Source: Chitinophagales bacterium (lineage in GTDB: Bacteria; Bacteroidota; Bacteroidia; Chitinophagales; UBA10324). From it: a DNA stretch of 64,000 nucleotides. Each line of letters begins with the position of its first letter. Positions within the stretch are counted from its first letter, which is position 1. Below the pieces are notes generated by a model that searched no databases, had not been told where the DNA came from, and saw only the letters and a program-made list of their open reading frames with translations. The stretch spans positions 1 through 64,000 of the forward strand of contig JACDDS010000009.1 of the NCBI GenBank assembly GCA_013816805.1. Reading direction: 5' to 3'. Of the stretch, positions 45,659-54,524 are shown one piece after another. The translations under genes were made by a program, and so were the position numbers.

Positions 45659-45684
45659 AATTCTTTAAAAGATTTGATACTGCT
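45659..45684. repeat. 26-bp direct repeat, copy 2
   Basis: Identical over 26 bases to 43856-43881, same orientation, 1,803 bp away. It lies 7 nt below the terminator of the small membrane-peptide gene and 160 nt upstream of the T9SS propeller gene. Confidence 0.9.
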
Positions 45685-45690
45685 TGAAAT

Positions 45691-45714
45691 AAAAAACCCT
45701 GCGTAGAAGCAGGG
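45691..45714 (-). terminator. Intrinsic terminator of the 32-residue peptide gene
   Basis: CCCTGC/GCAGGG (45697-45702 / 45709-45714) with a 6-nt loop is followed on the minus strand by TTTTTT. It begins 21 nt after the stop codon of the small gene at 45736. It is one of the clearest intrinsic terminators in the window. Confidence 0.85.
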
Positions 45715-45735
45715 CCAAAAGTGAGACTAAGGTTT

Positions 45736-45834
45736 TTACAGTACCTCAACGAGGATTTTAAATACAAAAAACAAAAAGATGCCGGCTACAAGCCAGGCTC
45801 CGATCTCTTCAATTAATTTAGTGTTTGTTTTCAT
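45736..45834 (-). CDS. 32-residue single-helix membrane peptide
   Basis: The 33-codon frame ATG to TAA encodes MKTNTKLIEEIGAWLVAGIF followed by LFFVFKILVEVL: a short polar N-terminus, one hydrophobic helix (about residues 13-25) and a final amphipathic end. A strong intrinsic terminator follows directly, and no other gene competes for the space, both of which support a real gene. No family is recognised. A role as a small membrane regulator or subunit is only a guess. It lies between the str operon (fusA end) and the T9SS propeller gene, all on the minus strand. Confidence 0.6.
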   Translation of the reverse strand: MKTNTKLIEEIGAWLVAGIFLFFVFKILVEVL

Positions 45835-46024
45835 GATAACGGCGTTTAATAATATTAAGAGCAACTTAAAGTTGATAAACCTTCATTAAGAAAGTATAAA
45901 AAGTTTTGCACATATAAATTAACGTAACCATTCTTTGAAATATATGCACTATCAGCGTTAATCAAATCTTTTACAGTATAAAGACAAAAAAGTTAAATTA
46001 AGGTTTAATCCAGGCTATAAAATG

Positions 46025-46057
46025 AAACGCCGCCATCTATTTAAGATAGCAGCGTTT
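46025..46057 (-). terminator. Terminator of the str operon
   Basis: AAACGCCGCCATCT and AGATAGCAGCGTTT form a 14-position stem with two mismatches on the minus strand, about 20 nt after the fusA stop, followed by a T-rich stretch (TTTCATTTTA). Confidence 0.65.
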
Positions 46058-46077
46058 TACTTACGTTTTGTCTCTTA

Positions 46078-48186
46078 CTATGCTTCTGCTTTCACTTTTC
46101 CTTTTGCCTTTGATACCACTTCTTCAGTGATTGCAGCAGGAGATGGGGCATAGTGGGAAAATTCCATAATAGAAGTAGCACGTCCCGAAGTAATGGTTCT
46201 TAATTGAGTTACATAGCCAAACATTTCGGAAAGCGGAACCTTTGCCTTAATAACCTGGGCATTGGCTTTCATCTCCATTGACTCCAGATGACCACGGCGG
46301 CGGTTTAAATCACCTACCACATCACCGGTGTATTCTTCAGGGCTCACAATCTCCACTTTCATAATAGGTTCAAGCAAAATAGGATTTGCCTTTGAGCACG
46401 ATTCACGGTACGCATATTTCGCACAAAGCTCAAATGCCATCTGGTCAGAATCCACGTTGTGGTAGCTGCCATCATACAGTCTCACTTTTAAATCATCAAC
46501 AGGAAACCCTGCCAATACACCAGCTGCCATAGCAGACTTAAATCCTTTTTCCACTGCCGGAACAAACTCGCGGGGAATGGCGCCGCCGAAAATATCATTG
46601 ATAAATACCAATCCTTTTTCACCCTCACCCACCGGACCTACCTCTACATGGATGTCTGCAAATTTACCACGTCCCCCTGTCTGCTTTTTAAAGAGTTCAC
46701 GGTGCTTAACTGTTTTAGTAATGGTTTCTTTATAAGCAACCTGGGGAGCACCCTGGTTGCACTCCACTTTAAATTCACGCTTCAACCGGTCTACAATAAT
46801 CTCAAGGTGAAGCTCTCCCATTCCACTAATAATGGTTTGGCTTGTTTCATCATCAACTCTTACTTTAAATGTCGGGTCTTCTTCCGCAAGCTTTGCCAGA
46901 GCATTTCCTAATTTATCCACGTCTGCCTGTGTTTTCGCCTCAACAGCAATAGAAATAACAGGATCAGGGAATTTAATGCTCTCAAGTGTGATAGGATGTT
47001 TTTCATCACACAGCGTATCTCCGGTTCTTATTTCTTTAAAGCCCACAGCAGCTCCTATGTCTCCGGCTTCAATACTATCAACCGGATTCTGCTTGTTTGC
47101 ATGCATTTGAAAAATACGCGAGATGCGCTCTTTTTTTCCGGTGCGGGTATTTAAAACATACGATCCTGCATTTAGTGTTCCGGCATATACTCTGAAAAAT
47201 GCGAGCCGGCCCACAAAAGGATCTGTCATAATCTTAAAGGCAAGAGCAGTGAAGGGCTCCTTTGAATCCGGCTTGCGGCTTTCTTCTTCTTCTGTATCCG
47301 GGTTTATCCCTTTAACCGGTTCAATATCAACAGGTGATGGCAAATAAGCAATTACAGAATCAAGCATTGCCTGCACTCCTTTATTCTTAAAAGAGGAGCC
47401 ACATAGCATTGGGATGATGGCAATATCTATCGTTGCCTTTCGGATGGCAGCCATCATTTCATCCACAGTAATCGAATTCGAATCTTCGAAATATTTCTCA
47501 AGAATACTATCGTCGTATTCAGCTACTGCTTCCACCATTTTAGTGCGATATTCTGCAACTAATTCTTTCATATCCTCAGGAATAGGAATCTCTTTGTACG
47601 TCATGCCCATCCCTGCTTCATCCCAGATGATGGCTTTATTAAGCACCAGATCCACCACTCCTTTAAAAGAATCTTCTTCCCCAATAGGCAATTGAAGCGG
47701 AACAGGGTTGGCACCGAGCTTTTCTTTTACCTGTTTTACCACATCTAAAAAATCTGCACCACTTCGGTCCATTTTGTTTACGAAACCAATTCGTGGAACT
47801 TTATACCGGTTAGCCTGGCGCCATACTGTTTCAGACTGTGGTTCTACTCCGCTTACGGCACAAAATAGGGCAACAACGCCATCGAGCACACGCAGTGACC
47901 GTTCCACCTCTACCGTGAAATCTACGTGACCGGGAGTATCAATAATATTGATCTTGTATTCCTTGTCTTTGTATTTCCAAAAACATCGCGTAGCGGCAGA
48001 AGTAATTGTAATTCCACGCTCCTTTTCCTGCACCATCCAGTCCATAGTCGCAGCACCGTCGTGCACCTCTCCGATTTTATGCGATACACCGGTATAGTAT
48101 AGTATACGTTCTGTAGTTGTTGTTTTGCCCGCATCTATGTGCGCAGCTATCCCGATATTTCGGGTAACTCTTAAATCCTGAGCCAT
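46078..48186 (-). CDS. fusA: Translation elongation factor G
   Basis: EF-G moves tRNAs and mRNA through the ribosome with GTP. The 702-residue protein has the G1 motif [16 protein letters not shown], the switch/G2 region [27 protein letters not shown], and all five domains through to the C-terminal [16 protein letters not shown]. Length is standard and no rescue/resistance-type deviation is evident. It is the last gene of rpsL-rpsG-fusA; the gap to rpsG is 18 nt. Confidence 0.97.
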   Translation of the reverse strand: MAQDLRVTRNIGIAAHIDAGKTTTTERILYYTGVSHKIGEVHDGAATMDWMVQEKERGITITSAATRCFWKYKDKEYKINIIDTPGHVDFTVEVERSLRVLDGVVALFCAVSGVEPQSETVWRQANRYKVPRIGFVNKMDRSGADFLDVVKQVKEKLGANPVPLQLPIGEEDSFKGVVDLVLNKAIIWDEAGMGMTYKEIPIPEDMKELVAEYRTKMVEAVAEYDDSILEKYFEDSNSITVDEMMAAIRKATIDIAIIPMLCGSSFKNKGVQAMLDSVIAYLPSPVDIEPVKGINPDTEEEESRKPDSKEPFTALAFKIMTDPFVGRLAFFRVYAGTLNAGSYVLNTRTGKKERISRIFQMHANKQNPVDSIEAGDIGAAVGFKEIRTGDTLCDEKHPITLESIKFPDPVISIAVEAKTQADVDKLGNALAKLAEEDPTFKVRVDDETSQTIISGMGELHLEIIVDRLKREFKVECNQGAPQVAYKETITKTVKHRELFKKQTGGRGKFADIHVEVGPVGEGEKGLVFINDIFGGAIPREFVPAVEKGFKSAMAAGVLAGFPVDDLKVRLYDGSYHNVDSDQMAFELCAKYAYRESCSKANPILLEPIMKVEIVSPEEYTGDVVGDLNRRRGHLESMEMKANAQVIKAKVPLSEMFGYVTQLRTITSGRATSIMEFSHYAPSPAAITEEVVSKAKGKVKAEA

Positions 48187-48204
48187 AATATTTTTTTGGA
48201 ATGA

Positions 48205-48672
48205 TTAAACTCTGAAATGAGCAAATGCCTTATTAGCCTCTGCCATTTTGTGAGTGTCTTCTTTTTTCTTGAACGCAGATCCTTCACCTTTTGAAGCAGC
48301 AATGGACTCGGCAGCCAGCTTATCAGCCATCGATTTTCCATTACGGTCAGATGCATATTGTATCAGCCACTTCATTGCTAAAGCCGTTTTCCTGCCAGCC
48401 CGAACTTCTGCCGGAATTTGAAAAGTAGCTCCGCCTATACGACGGCTGCGGACTTCTACCGAAGGCATCAGGTTTTCCACCGCTTTTTTCCAGATAGCGT
48501 AACCATCCTCTTTGGTAGATTCAGCAATTCTATCTACAGTATCATAAAATATCTTATAGGATAGTGTCTTTTTTCCGCGCTCCATTAATGTATTCACAAA
48601 ACGGGTAACCAGTTCATCATTAAACTTAGGATCTGGTATCAGGGGACGTTTTTTTGCTTTTGTTTTTCTCAT
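48205..48672 (-). CDS. rpsG: Small ribosomal subunit protein S7
   Basis: S7 starts assembly of the 30S head and binds 16S rRNA near the E site. The 155-residue protein matches the family along its length: MRKTKAKKRPLIPDPKFNDE, NTLMERGKKTLSYKIFYDTV, PSVEVRSRRIGGATFQIPAE and GKSMADKLAAESIAASKGEG with KKKEDTHKMAEANKAFAH. Middle gene of the str operon, 106 nt after rpsL. Confidence 0.97.
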   Translation of the reverse strand: MRKTKAKKRPLIPDPKFNDELVTRFVNTLMERGKKTLSYKIFYDTVDRIAESTKEDGYAIWKKAVENLMPSVEVRSRRIGGATFQIPAEVRAGRKTALAMKWLIQYASDRNGKSMADKLAAESIAASKGEGSAFKKKEDTHKMAEANKAFAHFRV

Positions 48673-48778
48673 GGTAAAAAATCAGAAAAAGAAATGTTAT
48701 ATTTTACTTCAAATTGAAATTGAGGAAATAAAGTTCAGTTGAAATTCAACCAGTCTATATAGGTATACAAACCAGTAA

Positions 48779-49171
48779 TTATTTTTTAGCCGCAGCACCC
48801 GCCTTCGGCCTTTTGGTTCCATATTTTGACCGGCTTTTTTTACGGTCATTTACACCAGCCGTATCCAATGCTCCCCTTACAATATGGTATCGGACACCTG
48901 GAAGATCTTTTACCCTGCCTCCGCGAATAAGTACAATAGAGTGTTCCTGTAAATTATGTCCTTCACCTGGGATGTAAGAAATTACTTCTATTCCATTCGT
49001 AAGACGAACCTTTGCTACCTTCCGTAAAGCAGAATTGGGTTTCTTTGGTGTGGTAGTATACACACGGGTGCAGACACCTCTTTTTTGGGGTGAACTGTTC
49101 AAAGCTCTTGACTTGCTCTTGGCCTTTATAATCGTTCTTCCTTTCCGTACTAATTGCTGAATGGTTGGCAT
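48779..49171 (-). CDS. rpsL: Small ribosomal subunit protein S12
   Basis: S12 sits at the decoding site and sets accuracy. The 130-residue protein has [20 protein letters not shown], the conserved loop [20 protein letters not shown] with the lysine linked to streptomycin binding, and [20 protein letters not shown] with [10 protein letters not shown]. The residues at both classical resistance positions look wild type. First gene of the str operon; a -7 element lies about 27 nt upstream. Confidence 0.97.
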   Translation of the reverse strand: MPTIQQLVRKGRTIIKAKSKSRALNSSPQKRGVCTRVYTTTPKKPNSALRKVAKVRLTNGIEVISYIPGEGHNLQEHSIVLIRGGRVKDLPGVRYHIVRGALDTAGVNDRKKSRSKYGTKRPKAGAAAKK

Positions 49172-49197
49172 TTGATACTGCTATTATTTAAGAGGCG

Positions 49198-49205
49198 CAA
49201 AAGTA
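49198..49205 (-). promoter_or_regulatory. str operon promoter, -7 element TACTTTTG
   Basis: The -7 match to TAnnTTTG lies 27 nt upstream of rpsL. A CTTG (49226-49229 on the minus strand) 20 nt upstream resembles the -33 TTTG element, so both boxes are present at acceptable spacing. Confidence 0.6.
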
Positions 49206-49407
49206 GAACAAATTTGCAGTAATTGCAAGCTATCTCCTTAGCAATTAGCTCATTTTAAAAGCCATACATACTATATTGTTTTCATTAACCATTAAAATAC
49301 CCTGTACAATCATTTTTATTTTCAAGCTACTTTTAAAGTAATATTAGGTAGACCAATGTGAAAAGCCTGTTGCGCTTGTATTCCAGCGCTTCGAATACTA
49401 ACATTTG

Positions 49408-49415
49408 TATATTTG
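49408..49415 (+). promoter_or_regulatory. -7 element TATATTTG for the sulfatase gene
   Basis: It matches TAnnTTTG and lies 16 nt before the ATG at 49432. It overlaps the upstream extension of the open frame (starting 49405), so it supports the ATG at 49432 as the true start. Confidence 0.5.
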
Positions 49416-49431
49416 CTTAAAGACTCTTGGT

Positions 49432-51654
49432 ATGAAAATAATTTTCCTTCTTATTGCAATTTCCTTTTTTTTCATCTTTCCTTTTTATTCTAATGCAGCC
49501 TGTAACCTGACTGCTCCAAAGGTTACCGTTATAAATGTAACGGCATGTGAAATAGCCATATCATGGAAACCCGTTATGAATGCTGCTTACTATAAAGTGC
49601 GGATTAAAAAAACAGGAGACAATAAGTGGGGAGCGAATGTTAAAGTGGGCGATGCTACCAATTATACTTTTAGCGGGCTTGAAGCCAATGCGGAGTATAC
49701 GACACAGGTAACTCCGTTTTGCAGTAATGACAGCAAAGGACCACTAACACATACCAAGGTGACAACACAGTTCTGTTCCCTTCCTGAAAATGTGGAAGTA
49801 ACCGATATCAGTAATAAATCGGCTACTGTAATATGGAATGTTTGCGGAGGTGGCGCTAATTCGCAGGTCCGATATCGTGTTAAAGGCAATACAGACTGGA
49901 AAGTTGTAAAGGCGCAAAGCAGCACTTCCGTGAAGTTAACCGGATTAAACAAATCAATGGTTTACCAGTATGGGGTGAACACGTGTAACGATGAATCATT
50001 ATGGACACCTACTTCCACTTTTAAAACTTTAGATACTGCCTTCTGGAAACCAAATATTTTAGTAATATATCTTGATGACAGCCGGTATGATCCGTTTGCA
50101 CCAAATGGAGGTCCGTCCTTTTATAAATCACCCGGAATCAATCGTATCGCTAATGAAGGCGTACGGTTTGTATATGCTTTTCCTGCCACTTCACTTTGCT
50201 CACCAAGTCGTGCCTCAATAATGACCGGGTTGTATCCGCATCACCATGGAGTTATCAGCAATGCAACGGTTAAAAATTTAGGACACGTAACTGCAGCTGA
50301 GATTCTTCACGGACAAGGATATTATACAGGATTTGTAGGTAAATATGGCTTTGAGCAGTTCCCCGATGTGGATGGTTATGATTACTACTGCGAATCCTCA
50401 ACTGACCAATACTGGGATGCAAAGTACGATTACAATGGAGATTTCAATGTTGTTATTCCGGGCCATAAGACTGACGTTATTACCAGCAAATCACTCGAAT
50501 TTTTAAATGCTGTTCCTGCCGGGAAAAAATTTTTATTGTATGTAGCTCATAAAGCTCCCCATGTTCCTTTGGACCCGAGAACACAGGATCTTGGTATTTA
50601 TGCCGATAAAAAAATGCCTTTCCCAAACAATTTTGAAAAGTGGGAGAAGAATATTCCTTCCGAATACTACGAGTGCAGTAATGTAAATAAGGATAGTGAA
50701 GGATTAAATAATCAGCTGGAATCCTATTACGAGATGCTCGCAGGTGCAGAAGCCAGTATCGATACCATTCTTACTACGCTGGATAGAAAGGGAATATTGG
50801 ACAGTACCCTGGTAATTTTTTCCAGTGATAATGGATTAATGATCGGTGAGCATGGATTAGGAGGAAAAGAAATTGCTACGGAAGAATCCATCAGATTACC
50901 AATGTTTCTCCGCTATCCGAAATGGTTTGTTCCGGGAACTGTTGTGAACGATGAAATGGCTATGAACATTGACATTGCACCTACTATTCTTGATGCAGCA
51001 GGAATTCCGGATACTTTTAAAATGGATGGTATCTCAATGCGTGGATTGGTAGATCATACCAGTCATAGGAAAGAGTTGCTGTACGAATATTTTTACAGGG
51101 GAAGTTGCAATCCCACAATTACTGCAGTGAGGGATTTCAACTATAAATATATTGATAGCAGATGTACTTCCACCGTAGAAGAATTTTATGACCTGGTTAA
51201 TGATCCTAAAGAAAATCTTAACTTAATTAATTCTTCCAACTACGGCTCTGAGATTCAAAAATACCGGGATAAAATGGATTCATTAAAGCAAGTGTATGGT
51301 TATATATTATTGGCGGATACTATTGAGCCCTGCAAAATGTATCATAAAGATGAGAGCATTATAAAATTCCGGGATAATCAAGAATATGTTTTTCCCGATT
51401 TTACAGCGAAAATCTATCCCAATCCTGGAAGCCAGCAATTAACTATCGAGCTTCACTTAAATGAAGCTCCCAAAGCGGCTATCACTATTTATGATTTGTA
51501 CTCAATACCTGTTATGAAGAAAGATATCAATGGCGGAGAAGATATAGATTACAAAGTAACTTTTGAGTTATCATCTTTGCCTGCCGGTGTTTATTTCATT
51601 GGTATCGATTGTGGCAGCGAAAGGAAGCTTTTTCGATATCTTAAGATAGATTAA
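49432..51654 (+). CDS. Secreted sulfatase with two fibronectin III domains and a T9SS sorting domain
   Basis: The 740-residue protein begins with a signal peptide (MKIIFLLIAISFFFIFPFYS). Two fibronectin type III domains (about 22-110 and 115-200: AYYKVRIKKTGDNKWG, SATVIWNVCGGGANSQVRYR) come next. A type I sulfatase domain follows (about 205-620), with metal-site YLDDSRYDPF near 218 and the formylglycine motif LCSPSRASIMTG, cysteine at 256, and later FSSDNGLMIGEHG. The protein ends in a T9SS type A sorting domain (IYPNPGSQQLTIELHL to LPAGVYFIGID). It would cut sulfate esters at the cell surface after an anaerobic or FGE-type cysteine maturation. No sulfated-glycan locus is around it. Confidence 0.9.
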   Translation: MKIIFLLIAISFFFIFPFYSNAACNLTAPKVTVINVTACEIAISWKPVMNAAYYKVRIKKTGDNKWGANVKVGDATNYTFSGLEANAEYTTQVTPFCSNDSKGPLTHTKVTTQFCSLPENVEVTDISNKSATVIWNVCGGGANSQVRYRVKGNTDWKVVKAQSSTSVKLTGLNKSMVYQYGVNTCNDESLWTPTSTFKTLDTAFWKPNILVIYLDDSRYDPFAPNGGPSFYKSPGINRIANEGVRFVYAFPATSLCSPSRASIMTGLYPHHHGVISNATVKNLGHVTAAEILHGQGYYTGFVGKYGFEQFPDVDGYDYYCESSTDQYWDAKYDYNGDFNVVIPGHKTDVITSKSLEFLNAVPAGKKFLLYVAHKAPHVPLDPRTQDLGIYADKKMPFPNNFEKWEKNIPSEYYECSNVNKDSEGLNNQLESYYEMLAGAEASIDTILTTLDRKGILDSTLVIFSSDNGLMIGEHGLGGKEIATEESIRLPMFLRYPKWFVPGTVVNDEMAMNIDIAPTILDAAGIPDTFKMDGISMRGLVDHTSHRKELLYEYFYRGSCNPTITAVRDFNYKYIDSRCTSTVEEFYDLVNDPKENLNLINSSNYGSEIQKYRDKMDSLKQVYGYILLADTIEPCKMYHKDESIIKFRDNQEYVFPDFTAKIYPNPGSQQLTIELHLNEAPKAAITIYDLYSIPVMKKDINGGEDIDYKVTFELSSLPAGVYFIGIDCGSERKLFRYLKID

Positions 51655-51727
51655 ACGTCATTGGCTTTTACTTATTAATATTTTTGACTGATTCCCGAAA
51701 AAGAAAGAGGAAAATGATCTCTCTTTC

Positions 51728-51735
51728 TATCTTTG
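51728..51735 (+). promoter_or_regulatory. -7 element TATCTTTG for pepP
   Basis: It matches TAnnTTTG, 18 nt before the ATG at 51754. An in-frame TTG at 51733 lies inside the element and so cannot be the start if the promoter is used. A stem AGAAAGAG/CTCTTTCT lies just upstream. Confidence 0.5.
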
Positions 51736-51753
51736 GCTACGATCTTTATAAGT

Positions 51754-53046
51754 ATGAAATATCCACCATTGCCAAAAAAAGTTTTTATTGAAAACAGGAA
51801 AAAGTTTTCACAACAGCTTTTACCAAATTCCATAGCTATTTTTTTATCGAATGATGAAATGCCGAAGAGCGGTGATTCCACTTTTCCATTTCGTCAAAAT
51901 GCCGATCTCTTTTATCTATCTGGTATAGATCAGGAAGATACTATGCTGCTGTTATATCCTGATTGCGCTCTGGAAGAATACCGGGAAACGCTTTTACTAC
52001 GTCGGACAAACGAAGTAATTGCGGTTTGGGAAGGGCACAAATATACTATTGAGGAAGCCCGGGAGCAGTCCGGCATTCAGCAGGTAATGTGGATCGATGA
52101 ATTAGAAACTATACTGCATATGCTGATGGTATATGCAGACCATGTGTACCTGGATTCTAACGAAAATTACAGAGCCCATCCCCAGGTGAATGACAAGAAT
52201 TTACGATTTACACACCAGTTGATGGATCGTTTCCCTTTGCATCAATACCATCGGAGTGCACAAATTTTATTACCTCTTCGCCAGATTAAATCTGAAACAG
52301 AGATCAATCTCATTAAGGAAGCAATAAGAATAACTGCGGCTGCATTCGACCGTGTTCTTAAGTTCGTCAGACCCGGTGTTACTGAATACGAAATTGAGGC
52401 TGAAATAACACATGAATTTTTAAGGAACCGTTCAACCGGCCATGCTTTTAGCCCCATTATTGCAAGCGGGAAAAACACCTGCGTGCTTCACTATGTTGAT
52501 AATAATCAAACCTGCAACGATGGTGATTTGCTATTGCTTGATTATGGTGCTGATTATGCTAATTATGCTGCCGATCTAACCCGCACTATTCCGGTAAATG
52601 GAAAATTCAATGTACGCCAAAAGGACGTTTACAATGCAGTCTTAAGAGTCCAGCAAGAGGCTACAAAAATGCTCAGACCCGGCACTATTATTCATCAGTA
52701 CCATGATGAGGTTGGAAAGATCATGGAAAAAGAATTGATTGGCCTCGGATTACTGAAGAAAGAGGAGGTTGAACAGCAGGATAAAATGAAACCTCTTTAT
52801 AAGAAATATTTTATGCATGGCACCTCTCATCATTTAGGATTAGATGTACACGATTTTGGCTCCCGTTTTCACGCCCTGCAACCAGGAATGGTATTCACGT
52901 GTGAACCGGGAATCTATATTCCGGAAGAAAAGATTGGAATAAGGCTTGAGAACGACGTATTGGTTACCGAAGGTGATCCAATAGATTTAATGTCTATGAT
53001 TCCGGTGGGAGCTGAAGAGATCGAAGCACTAATGCAGAAGAGATAG
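51754..53046 (+). CDS. pepP: Xaa-Pro aminopeptidase
   Basis: PepP removes N-terminal residues before proline. The 430-residue protein has the N-terminal domain (MKYPPLPKKVFIENRKKFSQ to about 165) and the pita-bread metallopeptidase domain with the two metal aspartates in LLDYGADYANYAADLTRT near 270, GTSHHLGLDVHDFG near 362, and the glutamates in EPGIYIPEEKIGIRLENDVL. All five metal ligands are present, so it should be active. It stands alone, 100 nt after the sulfatase gene. Confidence 0.95.
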   Translation: MKYPPLPKKVFIENRKKFSQQLLPNSIAIFLSNDEMPKSGDSTFPFRQNADLFYLSGIDQEDTMLLLYPDCALEEYRETLLLRRTNEVIAVWEGHKYTIEEAREQSGIQQVMWIDELETILHMLMVYADHVYLDSNENYRAHPQVNDKNLRFTHQLMDRFPLHQYHRSAQILLPLRQIKSETEINLIKEAIRITAAAFDRVLKFVRPGVTEYEIEAEITHEFLRNRSTGHAFSPIIASGKNTCVLHYVDNNQTCNDGDLLLLDYGADYANYAADLTRTIPVNGKFNVRQKDVYNAVLRVQQEATKMLRPGTIIHQYHDEVGKIMEKELIGLGLLKKEEVEQQDKMKPLYKKYFMHGTSHHLGLDVHDFGSRFHALQPGMVFTCEPGIYIPEEKIGIRLENDVLVTEGDPIDLMSMIPVGAEEIEALMQKR

Positions 53047-53080
53047 CATAATCTCAGTAATAATATTTCTTTTCGTTTCA

Positions 53081-53872
53081 TTAAACAAGCGACCTCAATT
53101 CCAGGCGGTTACTTAATGGTAACATGCTTAAACGTTCATCTGTCATTCGCGTATCAATATGATTTTCCTCTACAGGAATAACTTTCCAATGGTTCCCATG
53201 TGACCTGTTCAATGCAATTACAATTTCGTAGAAATTCCATCCTCTGTTAGAATCTATCATATACATGCCGGGATCAAATTTTAATCCTATTTCAATTAAT
53301 TTCCCGCAGGTATCCTGCAGAAAGGAACATGCGGGCAGCCAATTAATGTTAGCACGTACTTCATCAAACTTTTCTATTTGTTGATTAATGTAATCGATCA
53401 TATTATTTGATCCCGAATCATTGCCTATTTGCCATCCCAAACGAACTATTATTGCATCCGGATTTTGATATACAATTCTTTCTTCTGCCTTTCTCTTTTC
53501 AAAACCATACCCTGCTTCTGCATCCGGTATTGAAGTTGCAGTGAACGGGCCAGCAGTATAATTTGAAAAAACCAGATTGGTACTTGTAAAAATAAATTGA
53601 ATATTTAAAATGCGATAAATCCATGCAAGTTCACCGGGCCATTCATAATTTACTTTCCAAGTCTCATTTTGCGTTCCCGTTGGCTTAGATGCTATGGCTA
53701 GATGATAGATCATATCCGGGTTAACAGCTTTCACAAAATCCTCCATGATTTGGTAATCATTTATTGAAACCTCTTGACGGTCCCACGTTATTACTTCAAT
53801 ATGATTTGCTCTAAGCTGTTCACATAAAATGGAACCTACCGTGCCGCGTGAACCCGTTACCAAAGCTTTCAC
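53081..53872 (-). CDS. RmlD-like NAD(P)-dependent sugar-nucleotide reductase/epimerase
   Basis: The 263-residue protein is a short-chain extended dehydrogenase with the nucleotide-binding TGSRGTVGSIL at the N-terminus, YHLAIASKPTG near 58 and the catalytic YGFEK (Y-x-x-x-K) near 125. The shape recalls dTDP-4-dehydrorhamnose reductase, but no rhamnose operon is present, so the substrate is unknown. The start is a GTG at 53872, there being no ATG near it. A structured region with an intrinsic terminator lies 74 nt upstream on the same strand, so the gene may be under transcription attenuation or simply follow an unrelated transcript end. Confidence 0.78.
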   Translation of the reverse strand: MKALVTGSRGTVGSILCEQLRANHIEVITWDRQEVSINDYQIMEDFVKAVNPDMIYHLAIASKPTGTQNETWKVNYEWPGELAWIYRILNIQFIFTSTNLVFSNYTAGPFTATSIPDAEAGYGFEKRKAEERIVYQNPDAIIVRLGWQIGNDSGSNNMIDYINQQIEKFDEVRANINWLPACSFLQDTCGKLIEIGLKFDPGMYMIDSNRGWNFYEIVIALNRSHGNHWKVIPVEENHIDTRMTDERLSMLPLSNRLELRSLV

Positions 53873-53945
53873 AAAGAGATTTTTATACGAAAATATTTAT
53901 TTGAACACTATGGGAACGATAATAATAATTTGGCGACGATCAGTT

Positions 53946-53999
53946 AAAAAAAATTGGTAACCTACACTCCGATGCAGCTTGGATTTCAGTTACCAACTT
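53946..53999 (-). terminator. Intrinsic terminator upstream of the reductase gene
   Basis: On the minus strand AAGTTGGTAAC pairs with GTTACCAATTT, with one G-U pair, and is followed by eight Ts (53953-53946). Within the loop TCCAAG...CATCGG can form a small extra stem. The polarity is clear: the plus strand has no T-run. Confidence 0.7.
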
Positions 54000-54055
54000 C
54001 TTGTTCACCCTAAAACTAAAACAAGAAGAATTTTTGAATCAGTATATACGATTCA
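53946..54055 (-). ncRNA. Candidate structured RNA or attenuator leader
   Basis: Three consecutive hairpins stand in line: TGAATC/GATTCA (54035-54055), CTTCTTGTT/AACAAGAAG (53997-54028) and the terminator stem (53951-53999), with no gap between the last two. A near-match to the -7 element (CACCTTTG on the minus strand, 54136-54143) would start an RNA of about 180 nt. The 370-nt gap contains no gene. It could be a small RNA gene or a leader controlling the reductase gene; nothing in it matches an RNA family I know. Confidence 0.3.
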
Positions 54056-54245
54056 ATAATCATAATGATGTGATACTTGGTTTTGGTGTCTTGCTTTAAA
54101 CAATTGCTCTTAAAAACTATTGAAAATTTATTTTACAAAGGTGAGTTTAAAAGTGTATCATCGATCATTTTCGATGTTAAAGTTTTCTTAAAGTAGATTG
54201 ACTCTAAAAAATAATAAAGCTACCCAATACATGAAAATTTCACTG

Positions 54246-54325
54246 TGGCGGTGAACCAAGTCGAACCGATGACTTTCTGTTGCAATCTCGCCGTTTGTGG
54301 GCTAGCTAACTGAGCTACTATCAAC
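54246..54325 (-). pseudogene. Decayed tRNA-Ala copy
   Basis: The minus strand keeps the D-arm (GTAGCTCAGTTAGCTAG), the anticodon-loop bases TTGCAA and the T-arm (GTCATCGGTTCGACTTGGTT) of the intact tRNA-Ala 70 nt away. The acceptor stem no longer pairs, and about 8 extra bases break the anticodon stem. It lies beyond the terminator of the intact tRNA pair and so is probably not transcribed. Confidence 0.8.
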
Positions 54326-54346
54326 TCAGAAGTTACATCCGTTACA

Positions 54347-54382
54347 TAAAAAAATTAAAGCGCTACAACATTGTAACGCTTT
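54347..54382 (-). terminator. Terminator of the tRNA-Ile/tRNA-Ala transcript
   Basis: AAAGCGCTACAA (54357-54368) pairs with TTGTAACGCTTT (54371-54382) with one mismatch; on the minus strand the stem is followed by TTTAATTTTTTT. It begins 9 nt after the tRNA-Ala 3' end. Confidence 0.75.
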
Positions 54383-54391
54383 AACTTGAAG

Positions 54392-54465
54392 TGGAGGTGA
54401 ACGGAGTCGAACCGATGACCCTCTGCTTGCAAAGCAGATGCTCTAGCCAACTGAGCTACACCCCC
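54392..54465 (-). tRNA. tRNA-Ala (anticodon TGC)
   Basis: 74 nt with a full cloverleaf. The acceptor GGGGGTG pairs with CACCTCC (one G-U pair); the anticodon loop TTTGCAA gives TGC; the T-arm contains GGTTCGACTCC. The CCA end is not encoded. It forms a pair with tRNA-Ile, an arrangement usually found inside rRNA operons, but no rRNA gene is next to it here. Confidence 0.95.
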
Positions 54466-54524
54466 ATTTATTTTTATCAATTTTAATATGCTTTGCCGGC
54501 AATCCCTGTATTTTTTTTATTGTG

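Noticed and set aside
45907-45960. Possible riboswitch in the leader of the 32-residue peptide gene
   Set aside because: Only small AU-rich dyads are visible and no known aptamer signature can be found.
46078-48186. Possible fusidic-acid or variant EF-G
   Set aside because: All five domains and GTPase motifs look canonical and it is located in the str operon.
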